Assembly (NCBI GenBank): GCA_018389105.1
Contig: JACATO010000612.1
Coordinates: 310,001 to 374,000, forward strand
Reading direction: 5' to 3'
Source: Nautilus pompilius
Taxonomy: Eukaryota; Mollusca; Cephalopoda; Nautilida; Nautilidae
Length of the DNA stretch: 64,000 nt
Shown here piece by piece: positions 38,286-50,499 of this stretch; within the stretch, counting starts at the first letter, position 1, and each line of letters begins with the position of its first letter. The notes beneath the pieces were generated by a model that saw nothing but the letters and a program-made list of their open reading frames with translations, was not told where the DNA came from and searched no databases. The translations under genes and the position numbers were made by a program.

Positions 38286-40880
38286 TCTCCAAGAGTTACA
38301 TATCATTTCTGCTATTGATTTTACAGTAAAAACTGTATGTGTATTTTTGTAAGTTAAAAGAAAACAACCCAACCCTCTAATTTATTCCTACTTTATTTTT
38401 TAAATTCTCCTTATTTATTATCTGATGTTTGGATTAATATATCTTGTATTGATTTGTATGCACACTTTCCATTGAGAAATGCAGTATCTTTCCATGCACA
38501 CATGGCCCAATCTGTCTTAAAGGGAGTGCATGTACAGAAACACTTCATTATCTGTAGTCTTTAAACATCTTCATTTTCAAAGAATTATTTCTTCTTGCCA
38601 GTGTCCAAATGTTATGAATTGGAATATCTTTTAATGTCTATCTTTTTTTCCTTAATCTGGATCATTAATAATAATTTTCCATATTATCCAAATTACATTT
38701 TGTTATTAGCCTTATTGTGTGTGAAATTTGTAACATTTCCTTAATTTTCTTTAATGGCTCTTTTAGCAAAACCACACAGTAGGAGTTTCATTGTATTAGG
38801 AGGGTCTATCAATCATCAGGTACATCTTAATATGGAATAACCAGTTTTAAGCCAACAAAAATATTGGATTTTAAATTTAGTGCACGTCTGAATACAATAA
38901 ATTTCAATACTATTGATACTGTATAGGTTATGAGGCCAGGTAGATATAAATACGATATTCCAACAAATCAGAAAAAAAACTATTAGAGCTTTATTTTTTT
39001 TTGCTTTCTATAGATATATACTTATCCTAAATGACAAATTCTTTCAGTATATTGTACATTGGTGATACTGAATGTATATGTTATCAGTGTTAGCAGAATG
39101 TTGTGTGTGTGTGGAGAGGGGCAGGACTTGTATGATGAAGCAGACAAGACTGACTGACTCTGTTCAGTGATGCTGCACACCTCGTGTTCTGTATAGTAAC
39201 CAAGTTTTTCAGACTAATTAGCTATGCTGGAAAATAAATGGCTAATGGGATTCTATTCCAATTTACAGAATAAAAGCACTCAAGTGGTCTCAAGTTGCTA
39301 GATGTGATGCCATTGCTACTGTTCACATGGATGTCACAAATGGCATTTATCTTCCTGGCTTTGATTTTTGGAATTGACAGGAGCTTCTATGTATAAAAAA
39401 AATAAATAAATGAAAGCTATAAGTTAGTGACAACATTAACATGCACAAAGTCGAGGACCAGTTGCTCTCCTGCCGTAGATTGGTCATAACAGTAATAAAA
39501 TTATGGTATGGAGATTTCATTTTGTTTTTCTGTGTAAAATAATGAAAGTCTAACATGGAATTTCTTCTTTCTAACAAAATTTTTTTAATGTTAATATGTT
39601 GCTTATTTCCCCTACCGCCTCCCACTATTTTACTAAACTTCACTACAGAAATTTCACAAATGTTACAACCCAGGATAAACTGAGCAAACCAAGTGAAATG
39701 AGGTTTGCATCTCTGTGTAACCACTGCATGTTGAACTTTATTTGGCATGCATCCATAGGTGTACATTTCGTTTAGTCTTGGACATTTGTGCTGTGCAGTT
39801 TCCCAGAACCAAGAGAGTCTTAATTAGCCATTTTAAACTTTTCAGAAAGATCACAAAATAGGAGAACATTTCAGTTTCAGGTTTGATAGTGATGCTAGAC
39901 TATTGCGCAGGATCTGATGCCTTTTCTTTTCATTACCACTGCCTGTTTATATATGTGGATCTACTTTGATCTCAGGAAAGGATCTTTCAGCTTAGGCTGC
40001 AATTGCCTGTAAAACAAAGAAAAAAAAAAATAAACATTTGATGTTTATATTCTACTTTATTAGGCCTGAACATACCACTAGCTAATGTTGAATCCCTCCC
40101 TTTTTAAAAATATTTTTTGGCTATTAAGAAAATACCATTTTCTTTGTTGTTTTTTGCCATTAGGATTTTAAAATATTAATGACATTAGACTTTCATTTTA
40201 CTTTGACTTAAATTTCTCCTGTGAAATAAATTCTATTTTAATGAGAATATCTTGTTTGTTTGTGTTTTTTTTTTTTTTTTTTTTTAGTTAATCTGATTTT
40301 CTTGTATATTCTGAGCACAAACCAAGGTTTATTAGTTGATTTTGCATGAGCTATCCAATTCTTTATGTGACCAGCAGCCATCCTGTCTGTAATGATTCTC
40401 AAATCTTTCCCATTTTTTGTATGAATTTACTGTGATGACTTTTAAACATAGTGCTACACAGGAGTGCCTAACAATTTTAATGTATACTCTTGGTATTTAT
40501 GATTTGGGTTCAACACTAAAATACCCAATTGCAAATTATCAGATGCAAAAAAGTTCTTTTGAAATAAGAATGAATCAACATTTAAATTGTGTACTTCACA
40601 ATGTTCTGCACATCTATGATACAACTATTCTGTACATAAAGTTTTTTGTGGTTTTTTTTAACAGGAGAACTAGAGAATATGCTATATCTTTTTTGAAGTA
40701 CTGAAAGTTTAAATATGATAAAATTCCCTTGAAATTAAGGATACAGGGGAGCTATTAAAAATTATTTTTAGTGACAGAGTAAGTTAAGTCTGTTTATTGG
40801 CGTTTTGAGTATTATAATTTAAACATTTCATAGTGCTAGAGAAGGTGGTATAAGCATGCATTAACATCTACAAGGTAGAC
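38286..40880. other. A+T-rich non-coding DNA
   Basis: Twenty-two T lie at 40265-40286. The 139-residue minus-strand frame at 39347-39766 is the longest here but has no motif or splice context. The frame at 40417-40704 is likewise unsupported. Confidence 0.45.
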
Positions 40881-41110
40881 AACTCTGGTGAAAGAGTGTA
40901 GTGCTACAGTTATCTGCTAAAAATCATTGCCAATCCTGTACTACTTGGGGTCAGCACTTCCAACCATGGCAGGGGAATTCCTGCTAGAATATACCACTTT
41001 ATTTATTTTTTTTTTTATAGGTGGGAGGTAGCCCAAATGCCTGGTGGAAAGAAGATTTTAGCAACAGGGATTTTTATAGAACAGTGCCATTGTTGTTAGA
41101 CAGATAGTGT
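40881..41110 (-). mobile_element. tRNA-derived SINE, diverged copy
   Basis: The body matches the SINEs at 44.9 and 57.9 kb. On the minus strand it reads GGAATTCCCCTGCC, then GGAAGTGCTG, then ACAGGATTGGCAATG, then GTAGCACTACACTCTTTCAC. The 57.9-kb copy has the same order (GAGATTTCCCTGCC, CAGGATTGGCAATG, GTGGCACTACATTCCTTCAC). A T/A tract at about 41000-41022 splits the body. Beyond it, GGGCTACCTCCC and AAAATCCCTGTTG recall the tRNA-body junction and B-box end of the 44.9-kb copy, but are badly eroded. The limits are approximate. Confidence 0.6.
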
Positions 41111-41206
41111 CAGTCTATGTTGTAGATCATAGTGAATTAGATATGATGAGAATAGAACTGTAAAGACTGTGGACATAAATATTATTGTGATACATCATGA
41201 ATAAAA

Positions 41207-41245
41207 TCATCATCATCATTCTCTCTCTCTCTCTCTCTCTCTCTC
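41207..41245. repeat. (ATC)n then (TC)13 microsatellite
   Basis: A few ATC units run straight into an uninterrupted TC tract. Confidence 0.95.
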
Positions 41246-44200
41246 ATGCGGTTTAATTTAGTTAATGTGAAATGAGCAGGAAGCTATTATGTTACACTAT
41301 ATTGAAACTCCAAGGTAAAAAACAAACAAAAAGAAATTGCTTTTTTAAAAAAAAAAAGGAAAGATTATTGTAGGCTCAGTTAACAGCTGCTGCTGGTGAA
41401 GTGGTTATTTATTCCATTTACTCTAAATTTTGTTATTAAAAAAAACAAAGTAAGCAAGAACAAACAAGCAACAACATTGTAGTATTAAGCCTTGAAGTCA
41501 TAGTTTTTGTCTTTTGTTGTTAATGCAAGAAAAAAAAAATCAGATTCTACTCTTTCAAAGCACAGGACATTTTGAAATAATGGTAAATTCCTCTCAAAAT
41601 GTCTGAACTGAATTATTGGAAGAAAGCCAAATAATAAGAACAGTAACAATTTAATAAACAGTCTTCTGCAATGATTGAGGTCTTCCTGGAGTGTATGTTT
41701 TTGGCTGTGGTAAAAGACCCCGGCATATAAAATGGAAGCAAGATGGACAAATTTTATGTTGATGAAATAATAATGGATGTTTCTGTTTTGCTTGCATTCA
41801 TTAGAATTATATTAGAATTGATTGGTTTAAAATCACTTAACACAGCCAGACAAGGACATTTTATCATTAATGGGATGAGCATGATGATGTAGCTAATTAC
41901 TGCCTCATCAGGGGCAGTTAACAAATTTATAGATTGGGTAGTTTGATAACCAAGCAAACCAATTAGTTTAGTTAAGCAATGGTCAAGTGAAGTGTAGGAA
42001 TTATTTGGTGTTTCTTGCTCCTTTATCACCACCTAATTCTTTTTGTCAATTCATTGCTTTTAAATATTTGATGTACATTGTTTTTTTTTTTAAGTTGGTG
42101 CACTTAAATTAATACACTTTAAAAAAAAAAAGCTTAGGAAAGGGGTGGAATGGACACTTTGTGCTTTGTTTTATTTTTTGTTTGCTTTAAAATTAATGGG
42201 TTTGAGGAATGGCTACTGTAAACAGATAGAGGGTAGAGAGTTAAAGAACAGCCAAATGATCTGGGATAGGAGACTTACCAATTTTAGCCCCCCCCCCTTA
42301 TAATTTAGAAAGGAGTAGTATTGTCATCCCCATCTGTCTCTTGACTAATTGAATAGCCAGATCATGTAGGATGTTTTTTTCAAATCAAATACTTCCTCAC
42401 CACCATGTGTATGTGTGGCTTTCTGAATAAGGAGGATAGAATCCAGTTTCGCATCTCCCAGTTACTAATTGGTACCTCACACTTGTAGTTGGGTCTAATG
42501 AGCCAGCTTCTGTTAGTGAGAGGCTAAATGCAGCAGCTCAGTCATCATTGTCACCTTTGACCTTTCAAGTGCATGTGGTGTTAAAGCAATTTTTTTTTAT
42601 GCATTGTTCTAAAAATATAACCTTGAGAGAGGCAATGAATTTCACGAAAACAAACAACAACAAATCCTGCTAACTAGATTATACTGGGTAGTAAACCTTG
42701 ATTATCTAAGGTGCCCTTTAATTACTTGATAAAGTTGGTGTTATGAAATGCCAGTGGGAGTAACAGAGCATTGGATAGAAGAGCTCCAGATGAAAGGTAT
42801 GTAACTCATCCTGTCATAGCTAAAAAGAGAAATTAGATTAATGCATTAAGCTACAATAAAGCTTAGACTTCCATTTATTTTATTACGTTTTTGGATGGTT
42901 TTCTGTGGTTTTATAAGTTAGCAAAAGGTTTTTGTACAACATTTTCCACTGAGCCACCCAGAGAGAGAGAGAGAGAGAACTTTGGACACAGATAATTTTC
43001 AATCCAACAAGCTGAGAGTCTGTCTATAGGGTTTGATGATTATTTTAAAAATATATGTACTCTCTCACAAAAATGTACTGAATGAAACAAAACAAGTAAA
43101 TATATGAGAATGTGGCTTGTAAGGGAACCAATAGAGTTATGATGTTTGTGTTGCAGTATCATCACCAATTTCAAATCCATTTGTTTTCAAGTTTAAAAAA
43201 TAAGTAACCATGTGTTTTTTTTTTGTTTTTTTTTAAAATTAACCCTTTGCCTTTGCTATAGTTAACAAAGTGTGTTTTAGAAATGACTACCGCTTATACG
43301 CAGAGGAAGCCATAAAGATGTTTGTATGACATAATAAGTGAATCCATCTTCACGTGTCACAACTGGTTTATAAAAACTCATAGCTAGATGCATCCTTCCT
43401 CCAAAGAAGAAACCACTGAAGCAAAATCAACAAAAGAAAAAGGAACAAATTAACAATTCTGAATTTATAATCTAAGAAACTTTTGATTTCAGCTGATTAT
43501 ACTCGCATAAAGACAGGTTTCTGGAAGTTTTCGGATACTCCAATAAGTTGCTAGACTGAGAAAATACATTTTTCATATTAATCTTTGGTATGCTCAAGAA
43601 TAATGTATGTTTGTTTTTGTCTCTACTGTCTGCTTATATCTGAAAAAACTGACAACTTTAACATTATTTTTATCTTTTTTAAAGTTACTTTTAAAAAGCA
43701 GACCTCTGTAGTAAATCTAAATACTAATTATGTATCATGAAATAGGCCTTTTGATGTTAAAAAATAATAAGAAACATCTAATATATAAAGATTTATACTA
43801 TATCAGATTAAATTTATTAGATTAAAAATTCTTTATAATGCATTTTTCAATCAAATATCAAAATATTTTTTTGTTTAAATGATATCTATATACCTGGTGA
43901 GGATATGTCTTCTAGAAGTATTTTTATATAACTGGTGGTGTTGACCTGACAGTGTACCTATAGATGATTGGAGTTATTTTTCTATAGGTTGACTTTGAGA
44001 TAGAAAATTAAAATAAGATAAAATTAAATATTAGTTTTGATATTTACAGGCATTGTTTTTTTTTTTTTAAATTAAGAGCTTGGAAAACAAGAAAGAAAAA
44101 AAAAATTGGGAAGTGTTGATACATTCGTCTTGGCTATGCATTTTTGTTTTTGTTTTACAGTTACTGAATACTTGATACGAAGAATCACATCATCTTAATC

Positions 44201-44400
44201 ATTATGAAGACAGGTTGGTTAATACAATAATGCTGTCTGTTAAACTAGTCTTAGTACTTGAAATTTCCCATTTTCAGTTGCTGAGAGTCAGTCTAAAGTT
44301 TGTCTCTTATCTGGAAATCCACCGGGTCACAAATGCAATTTTAGTTGCAAAGTAAAGATGCGATCTCTTTGCTTATTGGAGCAGATATATTTTTAAAGCT
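41246..44400. other. A+T-rich non-coding DNA
   Basis: Includes A-runs near 41347-41357 and 42121-42131, a C-run at 42290-42297, and a GA microsatellite at 42960-42978. The 92-residue minus frame at 41754-42032 has no motif. No gene seen. Confidence 0.45.
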
Positions 44401-44404
44401 CAAA

Positions 44405-44682
44405 ATGAAGAAAAAAGTGCATTTACTTTTTTGGCTTTTACGCTGTTTCTGTAACACGCAGTAGAACTCTGCAGGCACCTATGAATATTTCAATCAGTGG
44501 TGACCGAGAACTGTCCGCTGATGATGCACAAGCAATCGCTTACATGGAAAGCTGCGAGGGGTCTCACAGTGCTCGGTGATTGTTCAGAATGCCATGGTGA
44601 AGAAGATGAGGATTATAAGGGGTTTAGTAACCTCCAAGACACACTAGACTTTGGAAAAGCTGGCTGTAGTGTGGCTGGATAG
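44405..44682 (+). CDS. coding-like island, hypothetical or broken gene
   Basis: This segment is richer in G+C and CpG than the DNA around it and has several overlapping open frames. An ATG at 44405 opens a 19-codon peptide, MKKKVHLLFWLLRCFCNTQ, shaped like a signal peptide and ending at TAG. An ATG at 44481 opens MNISISGDRELSADDAQAI and stops at 44579. That frame is also open upstream across a pyrimidine-rich tract with an acceptor-like ACACGCAG. A third frame, open from 44497, includes DCSECHGEEDEDYKGFSN and ends at TAG 44680-44682. No family is recognised. It could be a first or internal exon, a pseudogene with frameshifts, or an uncharacterised mobile fragment. The SINE at 44942 lies 260 bp downstream. 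Confidence 0.25.
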
Positions 44683-44941
44683 TTTTTACTACTACCTGAT
44701 TTTAATACAGACTTTGTTTTCCTTAATTTTTTTTTGTTGCTTTTTTAATATTCCACCACTTCGTTTTTATACAATACATTAGAAAAAAAAAACGATCTAG
44801 TATTTTGTGTACTTTAAATAATATTTGCTGTGGTTACTTTTGGCCTAGCTTGCTGAAAATTATTATTCAAAACTATCCCTGAATAAAGTTAACATCCATA
44901 TCCAAGAGGCTCAAGAAATATTCCATTTCAAAGGTAGAGGT

Positions 44942-45221
44942 TTCTTTGTTGTTGCTCTATGAGAGTGTTGCACTTGCCTGCCCCGAAGTGTTGCCAGTCC
45001 TGTGCCACATGGGGCCCCCAGCACTTCCTACTTCAGCAGGAAATCCCTGTCAGAACTTTTCTCCAGGAAACCCACATTGGTCAGCTTGTGTAAAAGTAGA
45101 GAAGAAACCGTGCCAGGAAGGTAGCACACCAAGCCACATCAACCTGAACCCCAACTGGGATTCGAACTTTGGCTCTCAACACAACAGTCCATTACCACTG
45201 GACTACCTTACTGCTCAGAGC
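44942..45221 (-). mobile_element. tRNA-derived SINE, best-preserved copy
   Basis: On the minus strand the head has both internal RNA polymerase III promoter boxes: A box TAGTCCAGTGGTA (plus 45193-45206) and B box GTTCGAATCCC (plus 45157-45168), spaced as in a tRNA gene. The body follows (GGCACGGTTTCTTCTCTAC, ATGTGGGTTTC, AGGGATTTCCTGCT, GGAAGTGCTG, ACAGGACTGGCAAC) and the element ends in GCAACAACAAAGAAA. It is not a functional tRNA, because the acceptor stem is not formed and a non-tRNA body follows. SINEs move with enzymes supplied by a LINE partner. The plus-strand 106-residue frame at 44946-45266 is only the antisense of this element. Confidence 0.82.
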
Positions 45222-47177
45222 GTTTACTCTAGTCACACATCCTTATTTGTGGAGAAACCAGATTGATTTTCTTTTTTTTTTTATTGAATAGCAAAAGTAT
45301 ATAATCTTAAAAATCTGATGCATCTATAACTTACTGCTTTACCTTATAATATTCAAAATAATTGTTTTAAGTAAGCAACTAGCACCTGTCTGCTTTGAAC
45401 AAACTGCAAGGTTGTGGTGGACTTTTAACAGGTGTGGTTTGTACTCTGTTAAAATTTTGAGCTAACTTAACGCAGTAGCCATGCCAACATCGAAAGCAGA
45501 ATCAATTATTGGAAAACAAATTAGAACTTATTGTGAGGATATATGCCCTATCACTTTGTGCTTAGTTGTATAATTTGTTTGAACATAAATTTTATTCTTT
45601 AGCCTTGGTTTGTCTCTTATTTCCCTCTGATACTTTGCATATTTTTTATGCTGAACTGCACATCTGCAGTATTTTCTTTCCAATTCTCTTTAATCCCATA
45701 GCCAACTGTTGTATGGGTGAGTGCTCCTCTTCCACTAAGTCAAAAGTTTATCGCCTTCTTAGTCAATACATAAATAAATGAGTTGAAGTCTGCGTGAGCC
45801 ATAGTTCTGAACCTTGATATTTCCATTTCCTGTGTATCTTCTGACAAAAAAAGAAAATGATGAGTGTGCTTGGATTTATCTGGTGATAACTTTGATGTCT
45901 TCGGTGAGTATGATTCATAGCGTTTTTGGAGTTATTTATTGCAGTGCCTTAAGTCGGAGATTAACTAAAAATAATAAACTGCCCACAGTTTAGAAAAACA
46001 GAATTATTGCGACTTTCCAAACGCAGTAAGTTAAATTGTGATGCAATATCCGGCATAGCACAGTTGACAAAACTTATGCTGTGACATGACTGTAAAGCAG
46101 CAGTCACCCACGTGTGTCTAATTTTTTTTGGTAGTCCTTTCAGGAAATTGTTATTAACCAAGTTGTGATTTTGCATGACTATTAGTGCATAAGAAAAGTT
46201 CTTCTGAATTAACCACTTTCTTTAGATCAGAAAAGTAATGATCTCTGACTTTAAGGCAATATGTACTCTTATTCTGATCACAGAAAAGGTTGGTTCCATT
46301 GTTGTTTTATGGTTTAGGGAAATGCAGCTTTTTAAAATTCCTTGCTATGGGTTTTCATGCTGCTGAAAATTTTTTATGTGCACATCTCAGGTATTATAAT
46401 AGTAGGGATGGATGCAGATTTTGAGTTAGGTTTTGTTAAATGAAAAAAATGTGAAGCTGTGGTAGAACTGGTAAAATATAAAAGAAAGGAAGGTGTATTT
46501 ACTGTTAGGTTTTGAAATGCTTGAGAAGAATAAGTGTTTATTTGTCTGTAATTAGATTTGGTAGAAAAGAGAGAGAAAATAGTTTGCTATTCTTCCTGAA
46601 AACACAATAAAACTTTGACTTAAAACTGATTTTGTTGTCATTGATGGAAAAACTTAATGATAGTTAGTAATTGTTTGCTAGCTATCAAGAGTGATTTAAT
46701 TGTTTATATCTTTGAGCCCCCTTCATCCCTGGTTTTACCAGTCCTAATATCTATCATAATTGCTATTAACTCCCCTTTTATTTCTACTGTTGGCATTTAC
46801 AGAGAAACACAATAAAGTTAAGTGATTGCTCTCAATGTGACCTCTCATTGGCTTTAAAAACAACATCTCCCCTCTGGCCATGTTGTCCTCACTATCAGTA
46901 CAAAAAAACTTCTTTACATTCATCATTTTGATGGATCCTCTGGATGTCAGAGTATTGCTTTCTAGGTTATATCTGCAATTCTTCTGCATCTGCAACCTTT
47001 TTTTTCCTTCTTTGCTTTAGTAAGAAAATGTAAATTGGATGCACTGCAAGAGGTTGGTTAACATTACATTTTATAATCTTGAAGCACAGAACTCAATTGT
47101 CTTTCTTAGGTTGTAATATGTATTACCCCAAAAGCTATTGTTCTGTTAGTAGGTGTGCGGTAAATGTGGAAAATATA
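45222..47177. other. non-coding DNA
   Basis: No supported gene. Isolated donor-like sites (TATGG|GTGAGTG near 45715, CTTCG|GTGAGTA near 45907) lack convincing exons. Frames at 45566-45781, 45961-46176 and 46744-46995 have no motif. Confidence 0.4.
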
Positions 47178-47251
47178 GGAACGCAGATTTTTGATGTGAC
47201 AGATATTTGCCTTGGCAGATATCATACGTCACAGTAACCTATTTGCGTCCC
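47178..47251. repeat. 74-nt imperfect palindrome (hairpin)
   Basis: The left arm GGAACGCAGAT..GTGAC..AGATATTTGCC matches the reverse complement of the right arm, GGGACGCAAAT..GTGAC..TGATATCTGCC, with a few mismatches and a 3-4 nt length difference. Almost no loop is left (GCCTTGGC at the centre). The right arm holds TACGTCAC, a CRE-like half site. This shape fits a fold-back element or MITE. A microRNA precursor would be expected to have a larger loop. Confidence 0.65.
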
Positions 47252-49080
47252 AGGTACTGGTACTTCCATTGACAATCAATGCTTAAATTAGTTGCATTAA
47301 ATATTAAAAAAAAACTATTTAAATACAATAAAAGATTTTTTGTTTGTTTGTAACTTATGAAAGGAAAAATGTGCTTGTCATACCAATATTGTACTTACTG
47401 CAAAACATTGAAGTATACCAGTACACAATAGTCTCATAAATGTAGATAATCATGTTACCACCATGTTGTTAACATCTTTCTCTTTATGCTACCGTATTGG
47501 CTGTTTTTATACCTGGCTTAAGGAAAATGTAATTTATTCATTATAGTTATTATATAATGGATAGTTTTTAGACACAAATGTAATAAAAAAGGTTTTGTAA
47601 GTTTTAAACTATTTTCCTTGCCTTTTGTTAAAGGTGACCCCAGGTTTGTGGGGGTTCATATGGACCTGGTGATCTGTTTCTAGTTCAATTGATTTATGTT
47701 TTCTGCTCTGATAACCAGAGGTAGGTATAATGATGTGCTAATTGACTCTGCTGCACTGATATGAAGGGGCAGGCATAATACAGTGGCAACAGTATGATCT
47801 ATAGTGGAAATACAGTAGCCAGTCTCAGTTACATGAACTCTTGCAGCCAGCCTTCAGTCAGAGGAAAAGAAAGTTGAAGGAAAAATAGAGCTTTTTTTCT
47901 TTTTTTCTAAATTGTGACTCATTTCCATCCTTTCTCTCACTCTCTTTCAAGAGAATAAATGCTGACTGATGATGAGTCAGACAGAAGTACATCATTAAAG
48001 GCAGCTATGAATGGGTTTTACAGCAGAATTGATGCCACTTGCTGGAGAAGGTGGCAGTATAGATGGGGGAGGGCAGCAGGTAGATTGTAAATCACAGCAC
48101 TCCCAGATTTAATCTAGCAGGATTTGTCTTCTAGGAGATTTTATTATTCGAGCAACTCTAAATTGCCTGGTTGGAAATTGGTTCAGTCTTCTTTCTGGCA
48201 GTTGACCATATAGAACAAAGATGATTTTTATCACTTAGCCTTGTCTCTGTACCTATGCTGTGCATCAACATCTAGTAATTACTGGCCACTTACTTTTAGC
48301 CCCTACTACATTGAGAAACCAAAACTAGCCACTCTACCCAATAAACCAGCCCTTTGCTGAAACCTGAACCCCTTATTTTGTTTCTGAGAGCTTTTAAAAC
48401 ACTAATTATAGCAAAAAACTAATTTCAAAAGCAAACGAATTCTCTTAGAGATACAGCAAAATGCTTGCATTTACATTCCCACTAAGCATGTAACCGTATC
48501 TAAAATTTGAAATTGTTTTCTGCGTTTATTTTGAATTTTCTTTAACATCATCCCTAGTAAAAGGACCAGTGGAGATAACCTATTGAAATCATCTAAGAAA
48601 CTTTAAAAAAACGAATACATATACACACCCAATTATATTGCTTTATGATGGAATATTTTGAATATTTCAGATCTTTGAAATGTTGAGTTATTTTCTTTTG
48701 GATTTATGAGTATTCAGAAACTTTTAAGAAATGAAAATTATTAATTTTGATTTAGCTCATGGTTATCAATTAGATGAAAACTTTTTAGAGAGAGAGAGAG
48801 AGATCTATCTGTCTATGTCCAGGACAATTTCTTTGATCATCTTATCAGCAAAGTCATGAGTATACTTTTGCATCCATTTCTGCCTTTCACTATCCCAGAA
48901 GTAAAGAAAGCTAGGTTATAGTGTCCAGCCAGTAAATGCTTTGCAGGAGAGCCTCTTGAATTATCCAGGGATAGCAATAAGATAAATCAGATAGACAACT
49001 CCCTGATCAGTTCTCATTGCCATGGAAGATGGAGATTTTCTTACCAATCTTTTATCACTGCTGTAACTTATTAAGCAATA
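47252..49080. other. non-coding DNA
   Basis: A GA microsatellite lies at 48787-48803. A less biased block at 47630-47880 might be conserved non-coding DNA. No gene seen. Confidence 0.4.
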
Positions 49081-49119
49081 GCTGTTGCCTGTGTCCACCC
49101 CATTCTCATTAACAGCTTT

Positions 49120-49290
49120 GGGTGGGTCCTTCTTGGTCAAAATTTAATTACCAATGATACCTATCTTCTTGGGAGAGGGGTACCCCAGGGATCTTACCCT
49201 TCCACTTTGATCACATTCTTAATCCTCATGTCAGATAACTGAGCCCCTACTGATTTTTATGATTTAAAGCTCTCAGGAATATCTCATGGA
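49120..49290 (+). mobile_element. non-LTR retrotransposon reverse-transcriptase relic
   Basis: One frame reads LLGRGVPQGSYPSTLITFLI at about 49165-49224. GVPQGS is the hallmark of the reverse-transcriptase palm in jockey/CR1/L2-type LINEs (L1 and RTE use GVRQGD variants). Further on in the same frame, after a stop codon, DFYDLKLSG (about 49251-49277) stands where the family has FADDTKLSG, with one catalytic Asp lost. Upstream FGWVLLGQNLITNDTYLL fits the segment before GVPQGS. The element is dead and heavily truncated. Neither end nor the endonuclease can be seen. It could have supplied a match for SINE tails, but that is not testable here. Confidence 0.58.
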
Positions 49291-50149
49291 GGTCCAAATA
49301 ACTGCAGATTAGTATTATTTTAAACTGGCCTCTTTATTCTCTTGGTTTGAAGCTGCTTTTTTTCCCTCCATTTCAGAAGCACCATCAGTGCTTCTCTTTC
49401 TTTCTTCCCACCCTGCTATACCAGCTCAAACAAGCAACGTCAGTTATATATAAATATCTCCAGCCGGAACAAGTTTTTTGTTTTGCTTTTGTGCATACTG
49501 CAACATCAACCTCAGTAGAAATGCGCCACTTTGTTTACTCAAGGCTACAGATATTTGCATTTGCAGTAAACAGCACAAAACATAAACACACTGTACAACA
49601 ACCTTTAAGAACAAGTTCCTATTTTTTTCTAATCCAGTTGTTTTCAGTCTCAAGGATGAAGCCTCAAAATCTCAACAACAAAAAAAAGAAAGAAAGGAGA
49701 AGCTGATCCAATTATTTTTTTTAGAATTTAGTCATCTCAACTTAAAGGATTTTAGAGTTTTGTTAATAAGAATCCTTATATTCCAGAAAGCATACTTGTC
49801 AATTCAGTATGCCTATTCTATATTATAATGGTCAGTTTTACATGTTTGAGTGTTGTTACTGATTTATATGAAAACTGCTGCCTCAGTCCTCCACTATTTC
49901 AGTCAATAACATCTGACGTAAAGATATTTTTTAAAAAAAATAATAGTTTATTTCCAGAACCTGAGTGAAGACCCATTAATTTAGTTTACGCAAGGAAACT
50001 GGATGCTATTGATTGGTTACTCGTTGACTAATTGGGTTATTTATATACTTGTACTGTTCATTGAAATGTTACTACAGACTTTAAAAAACTGTTATTTTAT
50101 TTATTTTCTTCTTGATTGGTCTTTAATTGCATGTTGTGGGGATGTTTTA

Positions 50150-50150
<1 letters not shown>
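49291..50150. other. non-coding DNA downstream of LINE relic
   Basis: The 119-residue frame at 49347-49706 lacks reverse-transcriptase or other motifs and ends in an A-rich tract. It may overlap eroded LINE sequence but cannot be assigned. Confidence 0.35.

Positions 50151-50184
<34 letters not shown>
50151..50184. repeat. (CA)17 microsatellite
   Basis: Uninterrupted CA dinucleotides followed by an A-run. Confidence 0.95.
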
Positions 50185-50188
<4 letters not shown>

Positions 50189-50373
50189 ACACATTAAAAT
50201 ATTTATTTGTAAAAGCATTTTATAGTAAAATCTCTTTCTTTAAATTGTTATCCTGTCAATGAATATGAAAACAAATTTGCTTGCTTGCTTTTGTGGAACC
50301 TGACTTTAAGGTTGAGGATGTCATACAGAAGTGAGCTAGAAGGGGCAGCTGCCTTGATGACCAAGCAACTTAC

Positions 50374-50496
50374 CTGGGTAAAGTTGGGGACCGCAGAACC
50401 TCCTCCATAAGTATTCAGGAAAGTGGCAGAACACCAGAGAGCCTGGATGAACTTGCGTATCAAACAAATTTTAGTTTTGGCACACTTCCCATACAT
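50374..50496 (-). CDS. possible exon with strong donor, hypothetical
   Basis: On the minus strand an ATG at 50496 opens exactly 41 codons up to a near-consensus donor, TACCCAG|GTAAGTTG. The peptide includes IRKFIQALWCSATFLNTY and ends GGGSAVPNFTQ. The frame also stays open past the donor for another 41 codons, so the site is not needed to avoid a stop. An internal acceptor-like TTCATCCAG could shorten the exon. The composition is more balanced than in neighbouring frames. No family is recognised. A minus-strand exon candidate at 55435-55557 would lie upstream in the same direction. Confidence 0.22.
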
Positions 50497-50499
50497 CTA

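Noticed and set aside
39347..39766. 139-residue minus-strand ORF
   Set aside because: Long for this window, but no domain, signal or splice context, and A+T-rich residue use. Likely chance.
45157..45206. A genuine tRNA gene on the minus strand
   Set aside because: A and B boxes are present, but no closed acceptor stem forms and a SINE body follows directly.
44946..45266. 106-residue plus-strand ORF
   Set aside because: It is the antisense of the SINE at 44942-45221.
47178..47251. MicroRNA gene
   Set aside because: The hairpin has almost no loop and no known mature sequence was recognised. Kept as a palindrome instead.
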